Shown here: positions 53,839 through 64,000 of the stretch, piece by piece
Numbering within the stretch: position 1 is the stretch's first letter
How the letters are laid out: each line of letters begins with the position of its first letter
Assembly (NCBI RefSeq): GCF_002234675.1
Contig: NC_019872.2
Coordinates: 7,828,950-7,892,949 of the forward strand
Length of the DNA: 64,000 bases
Source of the DNA: Oryzias latipes
Lineage: Eukaryota; Chordata; Actinopteri; Beloniformes; Adrianichthyidae
Direction of reading: 5' to 3'
Position numbers and translations under genes: made by a program
Notes under the pieces: model-generated
Told to the model about the DNA's origin: nothing
What the model saw: the letters and a program-made list of their open reading frames with translations, nothing else
Databases searched by the model: none

Positions 53839-56800
53839 TCAGCACCAGCAGGGGGTGTCTTTTTTGCTCAGCTCCAAGAGGTCAGCCTCCAGCTGGTCTG
53901 CGTCTTCTTGAAAGCGCTCAGTGAAGGAGCGAATCAGGCCTGCAGCACTGCTTTCATATTCCACCAGCTCGACATGGTCACCTGAAAACCACACAACCAA
54001 AAAACGACACTGAATTATGACCTCTAAAATACAAGAGAGATGACACATTTTCACAGATTTATTAATGAACTGTAGAATCTCTACAGAAAACTTTCAAAAT
54101 AAACAGACTTGAAGAATTATATAACTTAGAGAAGGCAAAAAGAAAGTTTTAAGCATTCTGATTACCTTTCCTCTAATTTTAAACACCAGTACAATGAGGA
54201 TTTTTGTGTGCAAATCAAATACGTATGCAATGATTTTTAACTGTACAGTTTTGAAATGGTTTATTTCAAGCAATCAAATAATAATAATACACAAAAACAA
54301 TACAATAATCAGTCATACATTCATACAATGACGAATCCAATTTAGGATAATTAGACATATTAATAAATATTGCTTGAAAGGGAGTGGAAGGAAACGAACT
54401 TATATAATCCCACCCCAGTTGATAATTGAGTAGTAACATCGTTATGACCTTTATCAAAGGTGAACAAACCCATGTGCGTGTCAGCGGACAGCAGCATACC
54501 GTTAACTTTGGTGTTGGCCTGAACAAACATCTTGCGAGCTTCTTTCCTCAGCAGGACAGTCTCCCGCAGACGCAAAAAGTTGTTAGCACCGCTGTCCCCG
54601 ACACTGGAGTAACCGTCATAGAGGGCCCTGCCTCCTTCCACATCAGCCGTAGACTTAAAGACCTACAAAATGGAGGATTGTGGGTAAATGGCGTGCAGAA
54701 AGTGTTCTAAATCAGGGAACATATAGTAACACAATATAGTGTTCCCTTGCTTTATTGAAGTTCACTTTTCACGGTCTCCTACTCCTTGAGTTTTTTTTCA
54801 TGCTTTTTTGTTCTGCGTCCTGATTGGCTGTTGACCTTGTCAAACAATCTCCTCTGTGCCGTGTCTCCTGTACTGAATGTGTTCAATTTTCTAAACATAC
54901 ATAAATCTTTAATCAGATCTTTGATTTTATTCTCTAAAAATTGACTATTTTTTCAGTGAAAGTTTGAACTTTAAGAGTTTAAACTAAAGAAAAGTGTGAA
55001 AATGTTCCCGTCTGAGAAAAGTGTATAAATTGTCTAGTGGGGAGTTTTACAGCCTTAAACATCTTTAATACCACTTCGCAGATTTAATTCACAACAGGTT
55101 AATTTTAGAATGTAACCCCAGCAATAAACAAGGAGGGGAAAAAAGGGCTACAATTTATGAAAAAGTGTTTTTAAATATTCAGGTGGCTAACAATTTAAAG
55201 AAAAGATAGCAGTAGATGTACAAATATTCTGGTATTTTTGTTTTATAACACATATTCAGTGGTGATGGGCAAATGAAGCTTCATGAAGCCTTACATCCAA
55301 TTGGTTCACTCCAGAGCAAAGCTTTTTGAAGCTTCATTTGCTCTAGTAGGAGATCTACTGGACATAAAAATATCAATTGGTAGGAATTTGAAGTGTGAGA
55401 GTTTGTAGAACAGCTGTAAATAAAACTGTTAGCAAAATGAAGAATGCAAAAGGTATATATTTAGAGATGGCAGTTTACTGTGTATATATGTATGTTTGGA
55501 TATACTGGCAGTATGGCAAATGATTATTCGGAAACGACAAAAATGGAAATGATAATTTACAGTGAGGTGAGGGCTGTTGGGAGAAATTAGATCAAAAGCT
55601 CCTACACAGGGGACTTCCTCCTCTTTTAAGTTTCTCCGGAGTCTCCAAACTGTCTCCAAGATCTCTACCTCTAACCAAACTGTCTCTAAACTCTCACTGA
55701 CTCGTGATTCTCCATCAAACACCCACATTTTGAATCTGAGGGATTTATATCTCTGTCAAAACTTGCGGCACAATCCAAAACACTTCATGAATCAATCACG
55801 TGGTACAGCTGGGCAGCAAAGCTTCGGACATCATCATTTTCCGCTCCTACCCTAAATGAAGCAAGCCTCGATAAACCCATCACGGACACGCCCCCTCCAC
55901 TACTCGCCACACGCTTCGAAGCCTCGATATGGAGCGGCACATCACTAATATTGCACGTTTAAAGATGACACAGGACACGTACCTGCAGCTTACAGAGGAA
56001 CCTCTGAATAGCGTGCTTTCCCACAGTGTGGATTTTGGTCCGATCCAGTGTAATCTGTGCATCAGGCTTGCCGTCGTGCCCCACCACCTCTTTGAGGCCC
56101 ACCAGGCCCTCCCCGGCCTCCAGCAAAACACGCAGAATCACGAAGCGAGCCTGCATGTGAGCCTGAGGAAAACAGACATCAGTGACAAACTGCACAGGTC
56201 TGTTGACGCTCATGTAAACACAGACTGACTGAGCGTGAGCTTAATTATCCGACATAGACACGCATCATTCCATGAAACACATACTTAACAGTCTGCATGT
56301 TCACTTTTTTTATAAACACTATTCAAACTTTTTCTGGGCCTCTTGTAACACAAACCTTACAGCAGGAAAACGGGCGCCATGTTGCCAGACCTTACCTGTC
56401 TCCAGTTCTTGCTCTCAGGTGTGTAGAACTCCAAGCCCAACAGTCCTGCTCTGACCATGCTCAGCCAGTTGATATACACCACATCCTCTGCATCCTGACC
56501 CTCGAGGCCAAAAATACTACAACACACAAAAATGTATATGAACTGGAACTTTTTCACTGAAGCCGTCACTGAAATAAACTTTGAGGTCAGCCTCTTTTTC
56601 AGAGATAAAAATAATTTAAATTCGTTTTTACTTAACTCTTAACTTTTTTCAAATGAAGCAATAAGCTGTAATCCATTGTATTATAATTTTCATACATCTA
56701 ACCAAACTCCACTAGAAGAAAATGTCAATGTTCATAAGATCTTTCAGCTACAATTACAATCCTGAAGTGTTTTATGGAGTTTTACCACCACTTATCAAAT

Positions 56801-59800
56801 ATTAATGTTGTTGAAGTAAACATCTGGTTTAGATCTTCATCCTAAAACAAAATTTTCTTGAGATTTTTTTAAAAAACCCACCGGAGCACTTCTTTGTTCA
56901 AGCACAGGTAAAGGCCGACACATTCAGCGCGGCATTCCTCGTAGGAAGAGGCTATTGTGGAGAATTTGCTGTCCCAAGTCTCGCTGCCCTGATACCAACT
57001 GGACACCTGAAAGACCAAGTGTCCCGCTGAGCTACTTTGTTCTGTTGAAACCCATTTATAATGGGTGTCACATTTGAACGTAGGCCATTAAAGTGAACGA
57101 ACTCACCAGTTCTCCTGTTTCTGGGTTGATCACTTTATCCTTATTAAAGTTAAGCTTGCCTTTGTGATCCTGAGAGAAAAGCAAGACTACAGGTTATTAC
57201 AATAAAGTATTCTACTTCCATTCCAGGTAATAGAGTTCTGTGTGTAGTTAAACTATGCTGGACTAACCTGAACAAAAAGTTTGCCACTTCCATGCCCCAG
57301 CAGTTCATGAAGTCCAACCTGCACCTCAAAGGATGGACCCTTCCATTTGATAAACAAATCCTAGAAGAAAATGGAACACAAGAGCAGCACACACATGAGA
57401 GCCATTTCAAAAAACCCTTAGCAGATAATGGCGACAGGTGTAAGCAGAACACCTTACCTTGTCCTCCTCTTTGAGGAAGGTGAGCTTCTCTTTCTGGGTA
57501 GCATAAGCTACAGCCAAAACGTTGCCGAGGGACACATTTTTAAATCCTTCCGACTGTCTGATGTCATCATCTAAAAGCAAGGAAGCAAAACAGTTTGTAG
57601 GGCAATGCTTCAAAACTAACAATTACATTTGTTGGTTTTAGAATCTACGAGTAAGTACAGTTGGGGATGTTGATTCCAGCTGGTATTCCACTTCCAGCAA
57701 AGGTGAGAACATCCAGTGAAGTAAAGTCGGGCTTCAGGAAGGTGTCCTTCTCAAACTCCTGAGGCCAAGGTAACTCGGACAGCAGGACCTCTGCAGAACT
57801 CACCAGCTTGGTGAAACGCTCGCTCATCGCCTTGTTCACAACCGCCACAAAACCTGGATTGGGCATCAAAACAACAGAGAATGAAACCCTCCTAAAACTA
57901 CCAACCTTCAGACAGAATGAGCACTTCTGTCAAAAACTACACCAGGAATTTTCTTAGTCTTAGAAAGGATTTGCTGAATAATGGCAGAAAAGAAATAATT
58001 ATTGTTGGGGTTTCTTTTTTTCCTTTTCTGGAAAAAAAAAAAGACAGAATAACCAGAGAGTGTACATTCTGCTGGTTTCCCTCAAAAATGAATGAAAGCT
58101 TATTTCAAAATGTGTAAGCTACTTCTGGATTCCTACTAATAAAATAATTATTACTTAGTGACCATGTTCAATATGAAAGTTCTTTTACTTCTAGTAAAAA
58201 TTGTAGCAGATTCCTAAAGTCATGAAGATGAAGAAAGACGAGACTAAACTTAAATCCACCTGCAGGACACAGCTTCCTCGGTTCCTTTAATGTTAACCAT
58301 GAATTTAAGAATCACCTCAATGACAATGATTGATTTTTCAGGCTGGTGCGGAGGCTTCAGAATGTTAAATTATCTGTGTCCAAAAATGTGTGAACATTAA
58401 TCAACTGATTCTTCTTCTACTTACAGAAAGCCAGCTAAGATGTAGATTTCAAACAGGCCACCTGGTGAAACATTAGCTTGAGGCCTATGTTAAATCTGAA
58501 TAGTATTTATTACCTGGAGCACCCGTTTTCATTTACAAGTCAAGCTAGTAATAAAATACTCTTCATTGAATAAAGAAGGTTTCATTTCTAGTTTGTTCAC
58601 CTTGCTTCTTCAGTGCACTGTATAAACCCTCTACAAATTGATTTGGATTCAAATAATATGGATTCTAAATAATGAAAAACTTCTTCCTGAACCTCAAACT
58701 GAACAAGGACACCAATTAAATTGTGTGCGGCCTGTAGGTTCACAGTGTGGATCTCAATAATCACTGATCATGATCAGGTCAGGGGTTACCTTCAAACTCT
58801 CCCCTGGAGCCGAATGGATCTCTGTAGCTCTCTATAAATCCTATGTAACTGAGGACAAAGAAGAGGTAACTCAGAAATGGTTTACTAGAACGCCAACAAT
58901 TCTAGGAGCAAAGGTCTGAGTGAAACTGAAAATAAATTGAGGCAGTAAAAATGAGATCTGTGAGGTTAAGTAAGTGTTTTAGTGCCGCGGTTCACCTCTC
59001 AACAATTGGTCCCTTGTCTTTGATCCAGAAGCGTGAACCCTCTTTGTGGGATTCAACCGAACCGAAGTTGAAACTGTGTCTGTACTGTTCCAGCATCTTC
59101 TGCTGGTTCTCATTGGCTGCATAAGCCTGCCAAGAGTCAGTAAAAAAAAAAAAAAAAAAACATTTAAAAAGAGGTAAAACTACATTTTTTTCCCTCTGTT
59201 ATCAAGGCTTGATACATTAACAGTATTAGTTCATTTTTCTATGGCACTTAGTCATTGAACATGAATTCTTTATTTTAAAAAAATAATAAAAAAAACTGAT
59301 AAACCTTTGAAGGCAGTTAAAAAAATTAAGAACAGATTGACTCCAACTAGAGTCAAATGTAGAAATAATCAAAGGTAAACTGAAATTATGATTAAAAGCA
59401 ACTGCTTCCTTTGCTGCCTCACCTCTGCTTGTTGGAGGTAAAAACAAACTTTTTCCATCAGAGGACAATAGTCTCCTCTTTTCACAATAAACTCTTTGTC
59501 TTCAAATGTAAAGGTCCCACAGGAAGTCTCCTTTTCCCCGTCCACTGCGCAATCTGTGACGCAGTAACAAAAGTTATTGTTTTTTGTTAGTATCAGCATT
59601 GTCCGCTATGTCAATCATTTTCTAATGCTTTAAACTTTGCAGGCCAAAGCACGTCTGGTAACTCTGCCTGTCTCCAACATGTTAACCTTTTGGTTCCATC
59701 TTATTATTGGCTGTGATTTGATCTCTAACCTTTCTGCACTGCTGAAGCCAAGCGAACCTCATAGCAGACTTTTCCTCCATCGTTCCTTTTGAACAGACGC

Positions 59801-61093
59801 GTGTTGTACGCAGACAGTTTCTAGAAGCAAAACACACATTGTTACTTTGAAAGTCAACTTTTGTTAGCTAATGGGGGGGGGGGGGGGGGGGGGGGATAAA
59901 TAAATGCTAAAACAAAACCGACTGCAATATGCAAAAGAATACTATACATGAAGTTATGCATATTAGTTATGCAATATTTCTTACTTTTGAATCAAGGAAT
60001 CTCTGGGCCAACTCAGCATCCTCCAGAGTGCAGTTCCCTGAGAAATAGGTTGTAATTCCCTAAAGAGAGACAGAAGCTATGATTCCTTTTACATGCTGTG
60101 TGGCTTTCTAAAGAGCGAGAAATGAAAAAAAAATTGTTTAAAAAATTGTGTGAATCAGAATGTATAGTAAAGGATGCAAACATAGCTGTTGATTATTACA
60201 AAATATATTTCCCATTATTTAATTATTTTGGCTATTCCTACTCAGTTATTGGTGGTTGATAATAATACCTTGTCACCAAGACCCAGCTGTTTCTGTCTGT
60301 CTTCCAAAGAGTAGATGAGAGTGGAAGAACTATTCCAGAGAGCCTCCATCTCTACAGGCTTCTCCTGAAATGCCTGACTGGCCCTCACCAAAGCCTCCAG
60401 CTTGTCCTGGATAAACACAACACAGACAGGCAAATTTCGAGAAGATTTCGAGAGAAGAGTTTGTCTTGGCCCCCTACAAAAGGCTGCAAAATGAAAAGTG
60501 TGGATGTTCACCCATCCTACGTGTCCTTTAGTTTTACCTTAGGTAGATTTGGAACAAATTTGGTGTCTCCAAATGATTTGTAGTTGCCCATGTTTGCATA
60601 AAGACCAGCTGCATATACCAAGAATGCCTAAAATAGAGAATTAAAACATTAAAAATGTGCATGTTTAACCACTTAACCTGTGTTTCGACAGTGTACAGCA
60701 TTTTAGTTTATGTACCTTGTACTCTTCAGAGCTGAGTCCAACTGTTGCAGCAACTTTTTCAAGCTCTTCTGGCGTTTCCTTCCTGAAGATTCGCTGCAGT
60801 AGGACAAAAATGTTTGCAGACTCGGGGGATGTCTGCAGAAGCACCACCAGACCTCCATACCTGAGATGGATAGTGACATGTTCCTCTAGCATGACTCACT
60901 CCAGTTTCAATTCATCCTCCATATGAGTTTACTTTTTTCTCTCTGAGCTGCTGAGACTGGTTACTCACCATGAGGCACGTGACAGATAGTGTGCATACAT
61001 CTTCTCCTGAGGTGATAGTAAACGAAAGGCCTCCCTGCAGTCAAGTGCAGAGATGCCAATGTCATTGGGGAGGTAGTACTGGGAGTCCACCAT
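53839..61093 (-). CDS. dpp3: Dipeptidyl peptidase 3
   Basis: Cytosolic zinc aminopeptidase (M49) that removes dipeptides from the N-terminus of short peptides such as enkephalins and angiotensins. Eighteen coding exons: 61093-60969, 60860-60716, 60627-60538, 60406-60269, 60059-59985, 59820-59730, 59553-59423, 59126-58996, 58848-58790, 57853-57659, 57570-57458, 57360-57268, 57169-57107, 57006-56882, 56516-56396, 56162-55983, 54662-54500, 53981-53839; 2,181 nt, 726 residues (human 737). The family motif HELLGH (residues 449-454, DNA 57292-57309) and the EECRAE motif supplying the third zinc ligand (Glu507) are intact. The KEAP1-binding ETGE (479-482) is conserved. The start [13 protein letters not shown] matches the human N-terminus; a non-coding exon ends at 62032. 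It converges on rin1-like. No damage seen. Confidence 0.97.
54250..54470. repeat. Probable LINE-derived relic next to dpp3 exon 18
   Basis: Contains 'gcttgaaagggagtggaagg' and 'atataatcccacccc', related to 6785-6968. Preceded by an AATAATAAT-type low-complexity stretch. The strand and family are unclear, and the right part nears the donor site of dpp3 exon 18. Confidence 0.35.
55262..55950. mobile_element. hAT-like DNA transposon relic in dpp3 intron 17
   Basis: The left end 'tggtgatgggcaaatgaagc' with 'ttcatgaagcc', and the right end, which read on the minus strand gives 'agtgatgtgccgctccatat' and 'cgaggcttcgaagcg', resemble the termini of fish hAT elements. No transposase frame is present. 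Flanks carry ATATTC and ATATTGC, possibly a decayed 8-bp duplication. Confidence 0.5.
57854..58789 (-). other. dpp3 intron 10, no feature found
   Basis: AT-rich intron between the exon ending at 58790 and the exon starting at 57853. I see no exon or recognisable repeat. Confidence 0.5.
59873..59895 (+). repeat. 23-nt G homopolymer in a dpp3 intron
   Basis: An uninterrupted run of 23 G, read as C in the dpp3 transcript. Such runs are rare and length-unstable; the assembled length may be approximate. Confidence 0.85.
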
Positions 61094-61157
61094 CTTGGCT
61101 TGGATATTTAAATCTGTTAAAAAGAAACAGAAAACATGTGAGGTTAAGAAAACAACT

Positions 61158-61179
61158 GGGGGGGGGGGGGGGGGGGGGG
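61158..61179 (+). repeat. 22-nt G homopolymer in dpp3 intron 1
   Basis: An uninterrupted run of 22 G about 45 bp upstream (in dpp3 orientation) of the acceptor of the ATG exon, read as C in the pre-mRNA. The rest of this intron (61114-62031) holds no other recognisable feature. Confidence 0.85.
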
Positions 61180-62031
61180 TGTCCAGTAATGAATAGGAAT
61201 CTTTGATTCATACTTTAATGAACAGAAATATATGGGCTAAGTAAAACAAATGGTAGGAATACTTGGTTATATATGTGCATATGCATATGATTGCTTTCCT
61301 CTCAGTACCCATGTCGGCAAAATATACTGAGTAAAACAGAAACAAATAGCTATAAATTATTGATTTCATTCTGTTTATCTTTTATACAAATATATTTTTA
61401 CTTTAACTGTATAAAAAAGCTAGAACTGCTATTTCATTGATGGTGAACACAGAGAAAATAAAAGTGATTAAATTTAAGACAATGACCGTGTTTAAACCAC
61501 AAGAACACTTCTGACAAAAAAGATATTCTTCCAGATTTGTCTTAGATTGACAAGATAAAAGCTAATCCTGGTTACATCAGTAAACCCTGAAGTACTAGTA
61601 AACCTTGAACTACTACCTAATAGACTAGATAGATAGAAAACAAAGTACATACGATACGTTGATTTCAACGGGAAAAAAATAGTTGCTAATTTCGGTTTCA
61701 TTTGCCACTTGTTACAAACCTACTTCAGTTACGTTTTACGTTTACACATTATTTTCCTTCCCCAAGTCACTTTAAAGTTTACTACTGGAAGTCGGAAGAG
61801 ATTAGATCAAACGGATTCAATACAAAGGAGACAGTTTACCAACTATTGTTAACATTAGCTCCTAGCATACAAGCTAAGCGGCTGCAATGCTTGAAGCACA
61901 AACTGCTAACACTTCTCCTGCAATCATATACGCGGTGTAATACTAAGCTCGCAATTAATATTGCAGTTTGTTTTCTTTATAACATGTCGAACATCAAGGC
62001 AAAGTTGTAAATACACTTAGCATTTGTTTAC

Positions 62032-62165
62032 CTCAAATTGATGAAAGTCTGAGGCGAACGTCAAACTGCAGTCTCACGCTCCTTACTTCCCGAATTCATT
62101 CAGAGCTCTCAGCCAATCATAGCCTGTATTCTCTTTGAATCAAATTAACACCAACCAATCATAAA
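62032..62165 (-). promoter_or_regulatory. dpp3 non-coding first exon and promoter with CCAAT boxes
   Basis: A donor TTTGAG|gtaaac (minus strand) ends a non-coding exon at 62032. Upstream, CCAAT words at 62113-62117 and 62155-62159, both in the plus orientation (ATTGG relative to dpp3) and 42 bp apart, each sit in the wider match CCAATCAT. Paired NF-Y sites at this spacing are common in TATA-less housekeeping promoters, which suits dpp3. Confidence 0.5.
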
Positions 62166-62326
62166 CGTGCTTAACGAGACAGTCATGGGTACGTCCTAAT
62201 CAAGTGTTCTGATTATTTTAGTAAGTAAGTAAACAAAAGAAACTTCCCACAGGGGGAAAGGAAGGGGTGCACAGCTGTCTGTGGATCTTTGATAAAAACA
62301 GCTGGCACAGGGAAGAGGAGTCATCT

Positions 62327-62408
62327 GACGAGGTGGCCGAGTGGTTAAGGCGATGGACTGCTAATCCATTGTGCTCTGCACGCGTGGGTTCGAATCCCAT
62401 CCTCGTCG
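62327..62408 (+). tRNA. tRNA-Ser(GCT)
   Basis: An 82-nt tRNA with the long variable arm of class II tRNAs. The acceptor stem pairs GACGAGG with CCTCGTC, then the discriminator base G. The A box TGGCCGAGTGG (62334-62344) and B box GGTTCGAATCC (62387-62397) are perfect. The anticodon GCT is at 62360-62362 in loop CTGCTAA; it reads AGC/AGT serine codons. No intron. A Pol III terminator TTTT follows at 62417-62420. As far as I recall, the sequence equals the mammalian tRNA-Ser-GCT consensus. Confidence 0.98.
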
Positions 62409-62754
62409 TAAATTTCTTTTGCTTAGGTGAGTTTTTCCTTCTCTCTACGTGACACGCATCTTTTTTTCTGATTCACACTTGTGTAAAGGTTGTAGCATAG
62501 ACTAATTAACATGTCTTATAAAATAAATACTGTGGTTAAATTGTTACCTAATTGTTATCTTTTGATTTAATAGTGAAGGAAAATATGTTCGTCACATTAA
62601 AAGGCAAAATCCACAGTAAGAAGACTGTTAGAAATTTAGACCATTGTTCTACAGAAGTTGTGGATTTGATTTACTTTCCCCACATCTACTATATATTTTT
62701 AGGACTGCCAGCAAAGTCAGAAGGTTTGTCTATTGACGACTATTCTATTGTTGT

Positions 62755-62937
62755 TCACATTTTCTTTCGGGGGCCGTCACAGCAAATCAGCTCTCACTGA
62801 TCCGGACATTTGGTTTGGCAGAGAGTTTTGTGCCGGATGCCCTTCCTTACACTATCCTGTATTTTATCCGGGCTGGGGACCTGCACACACAGACCTGGAT
62901 CCCATGACATTGCAGAAGATTGTAGATCCCCGGCCTT
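62755..62937 (+). repeat. Degraded common fish repeat
   Basis: The text 'gtcacagcaaatcagctctc' with 'gtgccggatgcccttcct' is a mutated form of a repeat abundant in fish genomes. It ends near 'gatccccggccttgagttc'. It lies between the tRNA gene and the end of cd248. Family and strand are not certain. Confidence 0.5.
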
Positions 62938-62992
62938 GAGTTCAGGAAAAGGTCATTTTGTTTAAAATCACACATTTTTCAATACTGATGAC

Positions 62993-62998
62993 TTTATT
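62993..62998 (-). promoter_or_regulatory. cd248 polyadenylation signal
   Basis: TTTATT on the plus strand, AATAAA in cd248 orientation, 159 bp past the cd248 stop codon. Confidence 0.65.
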
Positions 62999-63156
62999 GA
63001 ACTTCAACAACAAGATGAGAGTGAGTTATTTACAATGGCTGTGCAGCAGGAAGTATTAGAGGAAGTAAGCGTTTCAGAAATCCAAATTCTTGATGCAGTT
63101 ACAAGTCCTTTACTGCCAAGGAAACAGTGATCTAAACCCATTTTGTTTTGTTTTTT

Positions 63157-64000
63157 TCATGCTTGATTTTTTTCGTCTCTTCCTGTTGGGGGGGTTGTGG
63201 GAAGTACCCAGCGATAACAGTCTGAAAAGCTGAGGCTCTTATCCACAGCACAGCTGGTGCAGTAGACAATCCCTAGAGCAAGCATCACAACAAGAAACAC
63301 ACACAAAGGCACCAGCAGGGCCACAAGCAGCCAACCCTTGTCATGTTTCAGTTTGCCTGCAGCAGATTCAGGTCCAAAATCTGCTGTGCTATTTGTATAC
63401 CCTGTACTGCCATGTGTATTGTTCTCAACCTCCCCTGTCACATCAGGTGCGCCTTTTCCGGTTTTAGCCCCTAGCACATCATCGGGTTCTTTACTTTCTC
63501 TGTTTTCATCACGCTGAATTTCATTGTCTCTCCTGTCTTTTTGTGTTGGCGATGGCGATGTCTGATATTCACCGGGCAGGAGATCATTCCATTGACTCAG
63601 GTGATTATCTGCCCCATGAACCATATCAGGTGAAAGGACTTTTGTTGTTTCTGTCAGCCACTCAACATTAAAGTTGCTGTCAGCTTCAAAGTTGGAGTCA
63701 GTGGTGAACACAGAAGACCAAGCAAAATCCGGATCAGTGGAGTCACTGGGGTCAGGGGTCAGGGTGGAATATTCCCCATCAGAATTATAAGGGTGGCACG
63801 TGGTTCCATCTGACTGAAGGACAAAGCCTTTGACACAGTCACAGCTGTACCCCCCTGCATAGTTGAGGCACGTTTGTTGACATGGTGAGCCCTGTGCACA
63901 CTCGTCCACGTCTGCACATTCCTCCACGCTATTCAGCTCATAACCAAGTGGACAGTGGCATTTGAAAGACCCCACAGTGTTTTCACACTTGTAATCACAG
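63157..64000 (-). CDS. cd248: CD248/endosialin, C-terminal part (cut by window edge)
   Basis: Type I membrane glycoprotein of pericytes and stromal fibroblasts that binds extracellular matrix; related to thrombomodulin and CD93. The frame is open from the window edge to the stop at 63157, without introns, as expected for the single-exon human gene. Visible: the end of one EGF-like domain (CHCPLGYELNSVEEC), a calcium-binding EGF domain (DVDECAQGSPCQQTC to TTCHP), a Ser/Thr/Asp-rich mucin-like stalk, a transmembrane segment LLVALLVPLCVFLVVMLALG, and a short tail with CYRWV. The transmembrane and CYRWV parts match human endosialin closely (LALGIVYCT, DCYRWV) and differ from CD93 and thrombomodulin. 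The C-type lectin and first EGF domains lie outside the window. Confidence 0.9.
   Translation of the reverse strand, partial: CDYKCENTVGSFKCHCPLGYELNSVEECADVDECAQGSPCQQTCLNYAGGYSCDCVKGFVLQSDGTTCHPYNSDGEYSTLTPDPSDSTDPDFAWSSVFTTDSNFEADSNFNVEWLTETTKVLSPDMVHGADNHLSQWNDLLPGEYQTSPSPTQKDRRDNEIQRDENRESKEPDDVLGAKTGKGAPDVTGEVENNTHGSTGYTNSTADFGPESAAGKLKHDKGWLLVALLVPLCVFLVVMLALGIVYCTSCAVDKSLSFSDCYRWVLPTTPPTGRDEKNQA

Overview
This is a stretch of teleost fish genomic DNA. The genes are intron-rich with GT-AG splice sites, introns are AT-rich and full of short transposon relics, and the fish-type tRNA-derived SINE and terminal-inverted-repeat elements are typical of percomorph fish. A medaka-like species is a guess only; nothing in the window fixes the species. 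I found seven protein-coding genes (one cut by the window edge) and one tRNA gene, and rebuilt exon structures by joining splice sites so that every gene stays in one frame.

Layout. Positions 675-2155 (minus) hold rab39b, a small Rab GTPase. A CpG-rich head-to-head promoter region lies near 2.9-3.25 kb. rab38/rab32-type Rab runs 3784-8687 (plus). A 6.8-kb intergenic region holding only repeats follows. picalm, the clathrin assembly protein CALM, spans 15597-35582 (plus, 19 coding exons) with a 3'UTR to about 38.9 kb. rbm14-like, a two-RRM protein with a prion-like tail, is at 42731-47454 (minus) with a long 3'UTR. rin1-like is at 48926-52964 (plus), head-to-head with rbm14. dpp3 is at 53839-61093 (minus), tail-to-tail with rin1. 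tRNA-Ser(GCT) is at 62327-62408 (plus). The C-terminal part of cd248 (endosialin) is at 63157-64000 (minus) and runs off the window.

Biology. Four genes (rab39b, rab38, picalm, rin1) belong to membrane traffic and endocytosis, but they share position rather than an operon. rbm14, rin1, dpp3 and cd248 are also neighbours on human 11q13, and RAB38 and PICALM lie on human 11q14, so the window looks like a conserved vertebrate linkage block.

Most notable. The rin1-like gene encodes the SH2 and proline-rich half of RIN1 with its putative ABL-contact features, then stops; no VPS9 (Rab5 exchange) or Ras-association region exists before the next gene. Two families of non-autonomous DNA transposons are each present in several copies: a ~205-bp TTAA-flanked, piggyBac-like MITE (three copies, two differing at only about five positions) and a larger family with termini resembling GGCCCACTCC (five copies plus a fragment). 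I saw no retrovirus-like or other capsid-bearing element.
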